Shown piece by piece: positions 44,584 through 54,600 of a stretch of 64,000 nt of DNA (the first letter of the stretch is position 1; each line of letters begins with the position of its first letter). The notes under the pieces are model-generated. The model did no database searches, was not told where the DNA came from, and worked only from the letters and a program-made list of their open reading frames with translations. Source of the stretch: Euryarchaeota archaeon UBA182. GTDB lineage: Archaea; Thermoplasmatota; Poseidoniia; Poseidoniales; Thalassarchaeaceae. The position numbers and the translations under genes are program-made. The stretch covers positions 1 through 64,000 of the forward strand of contig DAGH01000021.1 in assembly GCA_002495675.1 (NCBI GenBank), read 5' to 3'.

Positions 44584-47180
44584 TCAATCAAATCCTTCAA
44601 AATGTCATTGAGATCTTCCCCTGACCGTTTTCTAACGGCTTTGTTATCGGGACCAAGTGAATTAGGCAATTCTTCAATATCATGAATTACGCTATCAAGC
44701 AATCCTGAATCAAGCGCCCTGTTCGACCGAGCAATCTCTTCGTTGTCGTGGGGTTTGATCTCACTTTTTGATCTCTTGAAACCCTCCGCGAACTCCTCCG
44801 CAGATATCGTGTCTGGCTCCTCTGTAGTGGCGTTGGAAATCTTCCTTCTTTTCAGGGAAGAATTGAACATCCAAAGACCACAAACACAAATGGCCAAACT
44901 AACTATGATGAGAAGAACCTGAAACAAACCGAGATGCCCAACGCTGCCCTCATCAGACACCGAGTTTACTACATTGTTGAGTGTGCAGGCGCTTTCGACA
45001 GAGTTTCCTGGGTTGCTTAATGGCGTTGCTGTCACTGAGAGCCTTGTACTGTCCTGGGCGGCACTGGACCATGCCTGAATTTCTAGGGTCCCTTGGTACC
45101 CAATTGGGTCAAACCTGAGGAAACGATCTTGTGTGTATTCCCCATTGATAAGAAAGCCATGATCAACGTCTTTGTTGATATCCACAACTGCCTCAATAGA
45201 ATCTGCCCTTCTACCTGTGTTGATCACAAATACCGACATCGTGATTCTACCGTCGGATAATACGTCACATACTACGTCTCCTTTGGTTTCCAACCTTGCC
45301 TCCGATGAGATTGTGAAACTGATTTTCTCGATCCCGATGACCAAACCCTGCGTTCTCATACGAATCTCAATATCTGGTGTGACACCTAGTTGCGCTTCGC
45401 CGTCCACTGCAAGAGGCAACGGGATTTTGGTGGATTCTCCGCCATCCAGTTCTATCTCACCGGGCAACTCAATTTCCAACCATTCAGGAATTCCACGATA
45501 TTCGATACTGTAGACAGTTGAGCCAATGCCATCATTGGTCACAATCAGGTCCAAAACACAGTCTTCACTGGGTTCGATATCTTCACAATCCCCCTCGTCG
45601 ACGGAAAAAGATCCGGATATTCTTGTCGATATGACGACGCTAGTGAATGAGATATCCTGATAGGGCAGTCCCACTGGACCAGCCCTTATTCCAAAATCAA
45701 GTGCCCCTGTCGAGTCACTAGGTGCGGAGATCTGCATTCGTATTCGACCTGTGCTCCATGGATCAACACCCGTCGCCATAGATTCATCGAGAAGAATTAC
45801 GCCCCAACCATCGATCGAGATTAGGCTTCCAATTCGCTCAACTCCGTCATTGCTTGAAAATAGCTCTACGCCGATGTCATCGATGCTGTTACCCGTGTTT
45901 CTTACCTCGATATCCAATACCGAAATCGAATTCGGAGGCATCGACATAGAGCCTCCACCAGAGATAATCTGGATCGATCTTTGACGTCCTGTTTCCAATC
46001 TGAAATCCCAATTGTCCCTGATTCCAAATTGGTCCATTACCGATGCCTCAAAATGATGTGTTGAACCTGCGCTTGGAGACCCGGGAGCTGATTTAGGAGC
46101 ATGAATTAGGAATTTGAGGGCAATTTCACGATCACTACCTATGGTAATCAATCTTGCACCAAGAGCCAAGGGGTCATCTTCCCACGACCAATTCCAGCCA
46201 GAAGAGTCAGTGAGATTCACGACCGCAACCCGATCTTCTTCTGCAAAATTCCTAACGAACAACGTGACACCAATCGAAGATCCGGGTTGAATTGTATATG
46301 TCCCACCTGCCAGATTCCTAAACCTCACCTTGGCCCTGTCATCTTCATAAGGTGTCATCAGGGAGCTTGGCAAATCGTTCACTGCCCTCCGAGCTACCTC
46401 GATAAGGTAAATTGAGGTATTCATATCAATGGAGTTAGGCCTAAGGTTGGGGGTACAGTCATCATTGAATAGTGATACAACAACGGTACAAGCAATCAGG
46501 AAAGCTCCAACCTCAGATGCCTCCACTTCATTGGAATAAAGGCTTGAGAAGTTAGAACTTTGATCAAGTGGATTGACCCCTAAAGCCAAGTCATCCATGT
46601 AAACGATGTTGAATGCTGCTCCAGCCGGAATCACATAGCGAATACCAGATGAAAGACCATCAAGCAATGAGATTGTCGAATTCACAATGAGCGAGTCCAT
46701 GCTTGTGAAATCACCCATGGTTATCGGCCGATTAGAATCTCCGTTCTTGTGCGCCCATGGCATGAACAAAACAGGCTCGGCAGGCATGTCATCCGCAATT
46801 TCGGCAAGTTTTTCCAGTGTTGCAAGAATAGATCCATCCCCGCTAGAACCATCTTGGACAGCAATATCAATGGATTTGGGTTGCAGAATTAAAAAATCCG
46901 ACTGATCGTCTAATGCAACGGACCAAGGGGCCAGGCCTTCCTCGTAGAATCCCAGATGATCATCCAGACCAAGATTTTCTCCAGATATGGTCTGGGTAGA
47001 TGAATTGGGGTATGATTCTTCTATGCCGATCTCCACCTTGCTCCCCACGCTGTCAATCATCCTGTCACCAACCAGGATTACATCCATGGTCGCACCGTCG
47101 GTAATACCTGCCACGGGTTGTGCCTCGTATGCAGGCACCATTGAAAACAGCAAAACAGCCATGATCAATTGTGGCCTCAT
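44580..47180 (-). CDS. Large surface protein: SGNH-like ectodomain, CARDB/NEW3 repeats, C-terminal anchor and cytosolic tail
   Basis: An 866-residue protein. The signal peptide (LIMAVLLFSMVPAYEAQ) is followed by residues ~30-250 that start MDVILVGDRMIDSVG and later read PVLFMPWAHKNGD. This recalls an SGNH/GDSL-type fold, but the nucleophile serine position reads GDR, so an active esterase is doubtful. Several NEW3/CARDB-like Ig repeats follow (VRNTGNSIDDIGVELFS, VTNDGIGSTVYSIEYRG, VINTGRRADSIEAVV). The helix LFQVLLIIVSLAICVCGLWMF is near residue 770. An acidic tail of about 90 residues with LDSGLLDSVIHDIEEL lies inside the cell. Several N-glycosylation sites are present. It overlaps rnhB by 4 bases. 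Function unknown; probably adhesion or glycan binding. Confidence 0.8.
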   Translation of the reverse strand: MRPQLIMAVLLFSMVPAYEAQPVAGITDGATMDVILVGDRMIDSVGSKVEIGIEESYPNSSTQTISGENLGLDDHLGFYEEGLAPWSVALDDQSDFLILQPKSIDIAVQDGSSGDGSILATLEKLAEIADDMPAEPVLFMPWAHKNGDSNRPITMGDFTSMDSLIVNSTISLLDGLSSGIRYVIPAGAAFNIVYMDDLALGVNPLDQSSNFSSLYSNEVEASEVGAFLIACTVVVSLFNDDCTPNLRPNSIDMNTSIYLIEVARRAVNDLPSSLMTPYEDDRAKVRFRNLAGGTYTIQPGSSIGVTLFVRNFAEEDRVAVVNLTDSSGWNWSWEDDPLALGARLITIGSDREIALKFLIHAPKSAPGSPSAGSTHHFEASVMDQFGIRDNWDFRLETGRQRSIQIISGGGSMSMPPNSISVLDIEVRNTGNSIDDIGVELFSSNDGVERIGSLISIDGWGVILLDESMATGVDPWSTGRIRMQISAPSDSTGALDFGIRAGPVGLPYQDISFTSVVISTRISGSFSVDEGDCEDIEPSEDCVLDLIVTNDGIGSTVYSIEYRGIPEWLEIELPGEIELDGGESTKIPLPLAVDGEAQLGVTPDIEIRMRTQGLVIGIEKISFTISSEARLETKGDVVCDVLSDGRITMSVFVINTGRRADSIEAVVDINKDVDHGFLINGEYTQDRFLRFDPIGYQGTLEIQAWSSAAQDSTRLSVTATPLSNPGNSVESACTLNNVVNSVSDEGSVGHLGLFQVLLIIVSLAICVCGLWMFNSSLKRRKISNATTEEPDTISAEEFAEGFKRSKSEIKPHDNEEIARSNRALDSGLLDSVIHDIEELPNSLGPDNKAVRKRSGEDLNDILKDLID

Positions 47181-47236
47181 TGAATCAACCAGAGTGGAGG
47201 ATTATTATGAGTATCACCCGTAGTGTTTTATGGTAA

Positions 47237-49033
47237 TCAACGGAACAGAGGATCTGGTAATGTATCAAAGATTGCATTCACGTAAAATTCTCCTGCATGG
47301 ATCGGCACTCTGAGACCAAATTTGAATGACACACTGGGATCTACTTCTCCAAAGGTTCCGATGTGAATATCTCCAATCATTACCTTTGCTACTCGTCCTG
47401 CTAACCATGGCCCCTCTTTTGGGGGCCCTTCAACCAATTTTACGTTGTTTTCATTGGCCCCTAAGTCCCTCAGTAGGGACATGCAAAACCCTTTGGCAGT
47501 ACTGAATCCTCCATTGGCATCCGCACAAGCCCATGCAACTGAAGTTGAATTTTGGTGGTCGATCACAGTAGCCCCCAGTTCGAAAATTCGATGTGGTAAT
47601 TCATGATGCCTGTTGGCTGCCAGTATTTCCAATAAGGACGGTAGTAGGTTTTGCCTGAGAATTCCATGCTCCTTTGTGATTGGGTTTCGGATTCGTGTTA
47701 CGGCACCTCTGGGGTGCGTCCTGACGTCTTGGAACTCCTTGATATCATTGGTTAGGGTCAGAGTTTGGACCTCATGAGCCCCCAAGGCCCTGATTGATTG
47801 CCTGATCCGTCTTTCTGTGTAGGAGTCGATCAAGGGTGATCCCGGTAGGTTTACCTGTGATTTTTTCTCAGGAAGTGAATTCAACCCCATGCCTATAATT
47901 AAATCCTCAACAATGTCGACTGGATGGAGCAAATCACTTCTCCATGCTGGCATTTGGACAAGATATGCAAGATCATCTGACTCGGTCCCATCCCACTTGG
48001 AACCCATGGCTTCTTGATCAACCCTGACCTTACCAACGATTTTGCCCCCCATCTTTGATATGGATTCCTCTAGAGTGCTGGAATCAATCTCAAATCCGAG
48101 AATCATCTTGATCAGAGATTCAGGCACTTTGTATTCGACCGGATCGAAGTCAAGCCTCCATTGCGAACCATCCCATTGTCGCACGTCCACCGATTCTACA
48201 GTCCCTCCACGCTCATACAATGATAGGGCTACTAGCCTTATAGCCGCAAGGCATGCCCTCCTGTCCCAGCCTGTAACATCGATTAGGAAGTCGGAGCTTT
48301 CAGTTGTCACCATTGTGTCTGTGCCATTAATTATTGGAGGAAATGAAAGTACCTTATCGTTGCAGTCGCGGATTAATGGATAACCCAATTCTGGCTCAAT
48401 TAGATGAGCGTATTCAACACCTTTGGGATGAAATTCTAGGATTTCAGTGAGTGCCATCTCCCTTTCTTCGCCCAGGGGAGTGAAAACTGAATCCCCTTCG
48501 TCGGCGGAGACTGAGAATGGACCCTGGACACCCCGCAAGTCATGTACCCCGATTGAAACAGATTTCCTTCTCCTTCCAAGTGTCGTGTGTAGTTTTTCCT
48601 GATGGTCCATCAATGATTGCACAAATAGATCCTTAGCCAGATCACTGTTGCCGGTGTAAACTCCTCTTACAATCGCAGCGAAAACGTGAGGCCTAACATA
48701 TTCCATGGAAGGGTCAACCACCATTTGTTCCGGTCCATGATTAACATCAATTCCACAAGGGGCTTCGACATTCTCTAGAAATGATCTCGCTGCCCTTGCA
48801 AGGTTCTCATGTGATAGTAGGTCGGGCCTGTCCGGAAAGACCTCAATTTCAATCTCGGAATCATTCGAATTCTCAATAACCACACCTATTTGAGATAGAT
48901 CAGATATCCATCTCGAGGAATCATAAACATGCCCATTGAATTCATGAATATCGTTCAATTGAGTGTGTTGGAGTTTGATAGTGGGAATTTCAATCCCCCC
49001 TGGTCCATGTTGGTAGCGGCCGTTCCAAACCAA
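47237..49033 (-). CDS. pheT: Phenylalanyl-tRNA synthetase beta subunit, archaeal type
   Basis: About 598 residues as read from TTG 49033. The archaeal/eukaryal beta subunit pairs with PheS (not in this window) to charge tRNA-Phe. Signatures include IEIEVFPDRPDLLSHENLAR near the N-terminus, FPPIINGTDT and MPAWRSDLLHPVDIVEDLII. The C-terminal class II-like domain has NPITKEHGILRQNLLPSLL and FELGATVID. The true start is uncertain: conserved sequence starts at IPTIKLQHTQL, where no ATG exists; ATT codons at 48994 and 48988 and TTG at 49033 are the choices. It overlaps the GXGXG gene upstream by 44 bases. Confidence 0.92.
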   Translation of the reverse strand: MVWNGRYQHGPGGIEIPTIKLQHTQLNDIHEFNGHVYDSSRWISDLSQIGVVIENSNDSEIEIEVFPDRPDLLSHENLARAARSFLENVEAPCGIDVNHGPEQMVVDPSMEYVRPHVFAAIVRGVYTGNSDLAKDLFVQSLMDHQEKLHTTLGRRRKSVSIGVHDLRGVQGPFSVSADEGDSVFTPLGEEREMALTEILEFHPKGVEYAHLIEPELGYPLIRDCNDKVLSFPPIINGTDTMVTTESSDFLIDVTGWDRRACLAAIRLVALSLYERGGTVESVDVRQWDGSQWRLDFDPVEYKVPESLIKMILGFEIDSSTLEESISKMGGKIVGKVRVDQEAMGSKWDGTESDDLAYLVQMPAWRSDLLHPVDIVEDLIIGMGLNSLPEKKSQVNLPGSPLIDSYTERRIRQSIRALGAHEVQTLTLTNDIKEFQDVRTHPRGAVTRIRNPITKEHGILRQNLLPSLLEILAANRHHELPHRIFELGATVIDHQNSTSVAWACADANGGFSTAKGFCMSLLRDLGANENNVKLVEGPPKEGPWLAGRVAKVMIGDIHIGTFGEVDPSVSFKFGLRVPIHAGEFYVNAIFDTLPDPLFR

Positions 49034-50603
49034 CCAGTCTTAAGCCGGTCTGCATGGCGATATTGTGATCTAGGGCCCTGATGTTTGATCTGTTCGTCGA
49101 GCTTATTGAGCTTAGCCCCATTTCGCGAAGTATACCTCTTAGCCGGGAGTCAAAATCTAACTCGGAGCCTTCCAATTCTGGGGAAACCACTGCATCGATA
49201 CCTGCTGATTTAGCAATGATCAACCTCTTTGGACTAGCCTTCCCATCAAGTCTAATCAGGACAAAACCCCCATTTTCAGAAATTCTATGCTTTTTATTTG
49301 CCATACCGATCCTTGGTAGGGCTACCGTTGGGCCTGCCGAATCGAGGGATATGGCGTCTACTAATATTCCGTCCAACTCCAATTCCTTGGACCTTCTAGC
49401 CAATTCATCTACTCTGTCAACCCTGTCTGAGAGTATCACCAGAGATCCGGGGGCCATTCTGCTCCTTATTGAGACAATCACGGCCTCAACCTCAGCATCA
49501 TTTAATGTCGGGAGACTATCAATGTCGAGAACAAAACCTAAGCAATTTAAGGAGCCCCTTCCTAACTTTCCAATGTTATGGCTACCGATGATCAATAGAT
49601 CCTCGGGTTTTGGATCCGTCAAAACTATGGACGCCCCGTTTTTTGTACTTGTTTCTTGTATTTCCATCCAAGGCCTGGGAAGTAAAATTTCTCGGCCTTC
49701 CTCGCGCCTGCTTTTTATTGTCACAGAAATATCGGGCGAAATGTGGGGATCATTCCTACCTGTCCCTGATGCAATGATACCGATTCCTGCAAAATTGTGT
49801 CCTCTTTCAAGAATTGGTAATTTGTCCTTTGGAGGATCCACTGCTTTTACGAGAACAGTTGCACCTGAGGGTATCTCGATGCCAAGGGATAATGCTAGAT
49901 CAAGGGCTTCTTGGGGAACATCCGTAATTTGACCGTACTTCATTTCGGAGTCGTCGAAATGATGGTGGTTCCCACACACAACAATAACCCCTCCCGTCAT
50001 ATGTGAGCCTAGTCCGAAATCTGCCGATCCCATCAAAATGATCGTTCCACCGACCATTGATGAGCCAAGGTTCGATCCAGCGTCCCCTCTTATCAGAAGA
50101 GTGCCTCCGGACATGTTTGACCCACCAAAATTACCCACTGAGCCATGAACGACTATCGAACCGCCGCTCATGTAAAATCCAGTGCGACTTCCTGCATCCT
50201 TCTCGATGACCAACCTTCCCGAGGACATCCATCCACCCGCAATCGATGAAACAGTTCCTTGAATCGTTGCAGTCCCACCCCGATTCAATAATCCAGCACC
50301 TTCCCCCAATTCCCCTAAAAGCAGTGACCTAGAATTCTCAGGGAGCATACTGAGGGCCCCAATCTCGCCATTCTTGGGCTTTTCATCACCTTCTCTCCCC
50401 CACCCAATCCTAACCAGTAGGTCTCTTTCTATCGCCTGAGCCAGCATCTTGTCCAGATCGCGATTTAATTTGATGCTCTTGTCTGACACTTGGCTACCTC
50501 GGGCTTCCGTCGAAGTGTAAACTATTGAGCATGACGGGATACAATGCCAACTTCCCCCCGTATTTGCCAATCTTGATATCCTTCCGAAGTTAGGTTGCCT
50601 CAT
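48990..50603 (-). CDS. GXGXG-domain protein fused to a reduced glutamate-synthase-like domain
   Basis: About 537 residues from ATG 50603 (in-frame ATG 50447 is also possible). Residues ~75-230 form a GXGXG right-handed beta-helix as in glutamate synthase and FwdC/FmdC, with repeats such as GSVGNFGGSNMSGGTLLIRG and ADFGLGSHMTGGVIVV. The second half resembles the FMN barrel of archaeal glutamate synthase only at its edges: SPDISVTIKSRREEG at the start, and RGILREMGLSSISSTNRSNI with LRALDHN-like ends. The middle is shortened and has a single cysteine, so the iron-sulfur cluster ligands are missing. The order is the reverse of bacterial GltB, where GXGXG is C-terminal. Activity as glutamate synthase is doubtful. 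Confidence 0.75.
   Translation of the reverse strand: MRQPNFGRISRLANTGGSWHCIPSCSIVYTSTEARGSQVSDKSIKLNRDLDKMLAQAIERDLLVRIGWGREGDEKPKNGEIGALSMLPENSRSLLLGELGEGAGLLNRGGTATIQGTVSSIAGGWMSSGRLVIEKDAGSRTGFYMSGGSIVVHGSVGNFGGSNMSGGTLLIRGDAGSNLGSSMVGGTIILMGSADFGLGSHMTGGVIVVCGNHHHFDDSEMKYGQITDVPQEALDLALSLGIEIPSGATVLVKAVDPPKDKLPILERGHNFAGIGIIASGTGRNDPHISPDISVTIKSRREEGREILLPRPWMEIQETSTKNGASIVLTDPKPEDLLIIGSHNIGKLGRGSLNCLGFVLDIDSLPTLNDAEVEAVIVSIRSRMAPGSLVILSDRVDRVDELARRSKELELDGILVDAISLDSAGPTVALPRIGMANKKHRISENGGFVLIRLDGKASPKRLIIAKSAGIDAVVSPELEGSELDFDSRLRGILREMGLSSISSTNRSNIRALDHNIAMQTGLRLVGLERPLPTWTRGD
50573..50580 (+). promoter_or_regulatory. Candidate TATA box for the GAPDH gene
   Basis: TTGATATC is centred about 25 bases before ATG 50602, inside the 5' part of the opposite gene. 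The spacing fits a leaderless transcript. Confidence 0.45.
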
Positions 50604-51639
50604 GACTGGCGTGAGGGTGGCAATAAATGGGTTCGGCACAATTGGAAAACGTGTTGCAAAAGCCGTTCAGGCCCAGCCCGACATGATCGTATCAGGTGTC
50701 ACAAAAACAGGCCCCAGCCATGGCTGTGCCTTAGCAAACAGATATGGTATTCCACTGTATTGCACAGACGATAGTCCAGATCGAATTAGGTCATTTGATG
50801 GGAGCGAGTACTCTGTATCGGGCGGTTTGAGTGACTTATTGTCTGTGTCGGATGTTGTCATAGATTGCGCGCCTGGAAAAGTGGGACAAAAGAACCATCA
50901 TACATACCTAGAAGCAGGTATAAAACATATTTTCCAAGGAGGGGAAAAGCACGAATTGACTGGGATTAGCTACACATCCTGCTCTAACCATTCTCAGAAT
51001 CTAGGCGTGATGGGAACTAGAGTCGTTTCATGCAACACTACAGGTCTCGCTAGAACATTGGTCCCATTGAGGGAGGTAGTGGGTGAAATGAGGGTCGAAT
51101 GTACCATGATAAGGAGAGCCGCTGACCCGGGGGACTCAAACAAAGGACCCGTCAATGCTATCAAACCAGTCTTGAAGGTGCCGAGTCATCACGGACCGGA
51201 CTTAATGACTGTCGCAGAAAAAATAGATATCACTAGCCTAGCCGTTGCCGTGCCTACCACCATCATGCACGTCCATGCTATAGTAGCATACCTTCCGAGT
51301 GGCCATGGTTTGACCACAGCTGACGTATTATCCATCTGGGAGAACACACCGAGGGTTATCTCGATGTCTGGATCATCAGATGGGATTCCCTCGACCGCAG
51401 AAGTGATGGAAATGGCGAGGGACATTGGGAGGCCTTGGGGCGATCTCCACGAAATTTTTGTGTGGTCTGATGGAGTTAGCCTTGACGGAAACGTCTTGAG
51501 ATATTTCCAGGCCATCCACCAAGAAAGTGACGTTGTCCCTGAAAATGTAGACGCTGTTAGGGCGCTAATGGACATAGAGCAAGATTGGAGAGTATCCGTA
51601 GACATCACGGATCGCTCGATCAAAGAATCATTCTCCTGA
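50602..51639 (+). CDS. gap: Type II glyceraldehyde-3-phosphate dehydrogenase (phosphorylating, archaeal)
   Basis: A 345-residue cytosolic enzyme for the oxidation of glyceraldehyde 3-phosphate to 1,3-bisphosphoglycerate or the reverse step in gluconeogenesis. The Rossmann start is VRVAINGFGTIGKRVAKAV. The active-site Cys144 is in VVSCNTTGLARTL, the archaeal type II pattern. HHGPDLMTVAEKI and PTTIMHVHAIV are further family blocks. Its ATG overlaps the start of the opposite gene in CATG. No other glycolytic gene is next to it. Confidence 0.95.
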   Translation: MTGVRVAINGFGTIGKRVAKAVQAQPDMIVSGVTKTGPSHGCALANRYGIPLYCTDDSPDRIRSFDGSEYSVSGGLSDLLSVSDVVIDCAPGKVGQKNHHTYLEAGIKHIFQGGEKHELTGISYTSCSNHSQNLGVMGTRVVSCNTTGLARTLVPLREVVGEMRVECTMIRRAADPGDSNKGPVNAIKPVLKVPSHHGPDLMTVAEKIDITSLAVAVPTTIMHVHAIVAYLPSGHGLTTADVLSIWENTPRVISMSGSSDGIPSTAEVMEMARDIGRPWGDLHEIFVWSDGVSLDGNVLRYFQAIHQESDVVPENVDAVRALMDIEQDWRVSVDITDRSIKESFS

Positions 51640-51696
51640 GATCGCACGCCCATTGGTGGTGAAGGGTCAAAAGTCAGATTGACAGCGGATCGATCC

Positions 51697-54600
51697 ATGA
51701 CTGGACACGGTGGGCGCAAAGCGATTTGCCTCGTCCTCCTAATTTTACTTCAAACCAGCATGTCAGCAGCATCTGAAAATCTCACCACAGACCATTTTGA
51801 ACTTGAGCCCAATCGGCCCGATTATTCGATATTGAGCGGTCCTGGAATGTTTTCGGAAACAAACATCGATTTCACAAGTGGATTGATAAGAGGACCGTTT
51901 GGGCCCTTTGACCCACTTGAAGAACAGATCTGGAACCAAGACGAATTTTCTGACTGGTATGGCTATGGGGGGTTGATTATTGCCCAATCCGAGACTTCCG
52001 ACCTAAGGAACATGATAGAATCCATGGAATCACGGGGAGCAATCTTTCAGGAGTTCTACCCAGACAACGCAGCAATATTCAGTGTGGATGCTGATCAATG
52101 GTTTAATCTGAGTTCGATTTCGGGTAAATCAGATGACGAGAGCATACGCTGGATGTCCCCTCTGCCTGCCTCTTTCAGAATAGAACCTGAGTTGGTAACC
52201 CAATCCATTGGTCTAGTGAGTGTAGAATTGCATCTAATTAGAGATCTGAGTAGCGTCGATATCGGCCAGCTTGAATTTATGATCAAGGATTACTCTGGAG
52301 GTATGGGATCCAATGTATGGTGCGACGATAGACTCTGCAGAGTCGAGGACATAAGTCCGATAACGTTGACTAGACTACTCGAAGATAACAGAGTTCTGTA
52401 CATTTCAAATGCGGCTGATCTAGAGTCGTTTGACTCAACATCCAGGTCAATAATTGGCCTATCCCCTACTGAAATAACTCCGCCCCTCGACTATGACGGC
52501 ACTGGAGAGATAATCTCCATCACAGATACTGGTTTAGATGAAGATCACCAATCTCTGAGTGACAATATCCGAGCCGTTTACAATCAATTTGGCCCTGACA
52601 ACTCGGCAGCAGACTCAAACTCTGGCCACGGAACCCACATAACCGGGATAATAGTCGGTAACGGCACGTTAGACAATCAAACACTGGGCATTGCTCCAGC
52701 CGCTGAGGTAAATTTCTATCAAATCGAATACGACACATCCGGACTTCTCGCAAGATGGGGAACCCTCTACAGTATGTTTTCACATTCGCTGCAGAATCAA
52801 GCCAGGACACATAACAATGCTTGGGGGAGTGTCAATCAACCTGGACAATACACCGCAGACTCCCATTCAGCAGACTCTTTCATTGTCGATCAGCCCTCTT
52901 ACCTTGCTGTATTCTCTGGTGGTGACATCGGACATAACCAAGGCGCAACAACAACCCCGCCCGGAACCGCGAAGAACGTGTTGACAATAGGCGCTTCTAC
53001 TACTGGATTGGGGGGCACAGACCCGCAAGGCTCCGGATGGTTAAACAACTCTGGGGGAACTCTCGACGGTCGCATAAAGCCAGACTTGGTCGCACCAGGG
53101 GTTGAGATTTGTTCAGCACGTGCAAGTGAAGCCACATCTGTGACAGGACAAGATTGTTCGACAGCAATTGACCAAGACGCCACACCACTGTACGTGACCG
53201 GCACAGGCTCAAGTATGGCAACCGCAGTTGCTAGCGGAGGAGCTTTGATTGTCAGGGAGTACCTTGGACAGGAATTAGGCCTCTCCGAACCTGACGCTTC
53301 ACTAGTCAAAGCAATGTTGATAAACGGGGCAACTGATCTAGGGCAACCAGATATACCCAACCCAACAGAAGGCTGGGGGGAATTGAACGTCAAACAGTCC
53401 ATAGATCCACATGACGCATCAAAAAAATTGGACCTACTCATAGATGCTGGACGTGGCTTGGGGCCCGGGGACGCCCTTGTTCAGCAGATAGATGTCCAGG
53501 GGTCTAAACTTGACATTACTCTAGTCTGGACTGATCAGGAAGGTTCTGTTTCTGCCTCAGATTCGGCGCCCCAACTAATTAATAATCTAGACCTCCTGGT
53601 GACAAGTCCATCTGGCTTGGTATACGCTGGCAACTCATTTTCCCAAGGGTACAGTACGATATCTACGTCCACTGATACTCTCAACAACGTTGAAAGAGTT
53701 CGCATCGGGGTACCAGAAGTAGGCATCTGGAAAGTCGAGGTCAGAAGCTCTGCTGGGGTATTCCAAGACGGTTATTCACTGGTCATCAGCGGGGATGCCC
53801 ACTGGGTAGATCACAGTGATTTGACAACGTCGCCCGAATCATTGAGGATAACCAACGACGTAATTTTCGAGGGTGAGCAACTACTGATCCAAATGAAATG
53901 GAGGAATGAGGGAAACACCGCCACGGGCAACTATGACGTCGAGATTTACGATGTGACAGAACAAGAGTCAATATCAACAATTACGATGCCACCTCTTGGA
54001 TCTGGAGAGACGGAGACTTGGTCCGTACAACACGCATTTACAACAGTCGGCAGCCACATTCTGGAGCTGAGGCTGGATACCCTTTCGAATGTCGTAGAAT
54101 CGAATGATGAACTCGTAGGGATCGACAATAACATTGCCCAACTAGAGGTCATGATCAGTAAGCAGGGATTAGTTATCATCCCGCTCGATGCTAATGGGGA
54201 TGAGGTACCTCCAGAAGACCATATCAGCGCCTCCTCAAGGTTGTTTGAGGTGTTGAATACGACCACAGCAACGTTTGGTTTCAAGGTAAGAAACATTGGG
54301 ACATCAGAGGCAACAATTTCTGTGGTTTCAACTCCGGTCAAACAACTCATGGAAAATGGGGCTCTCAGCAACCCTTCAGACGAGTGGACTAGGGTTCTTT
54401 CAGACTCAGGACCAATAACCCTTGCAGCGAGTGGTCAAATGAATGACAATGCCTCATTTTCTATTTCCATGATTGACGAAACCGCAGACCCCACATCTGA
54501 TGAGGCTCCTGTGTATGCAGTTCCAGGAACTTTTGTCACCCGGGTTGTCGTCAGAGACATCCAAAACCCAACTATCTCAAATTCTAGAAGTTTCAGTGTT

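Noticed and set aside
49081..49932. A 283-codon frame opposite the GXGXG gene
   Set aside because: It is an antisense shadow of a domain with recognisable homology; its product has no family features.
52899..53441. A 180-codon frame opposite the subtilase
   Set aside because: The plus strand carries the catalytic serine and conserved motifs there; the antisense frame is a by-product.
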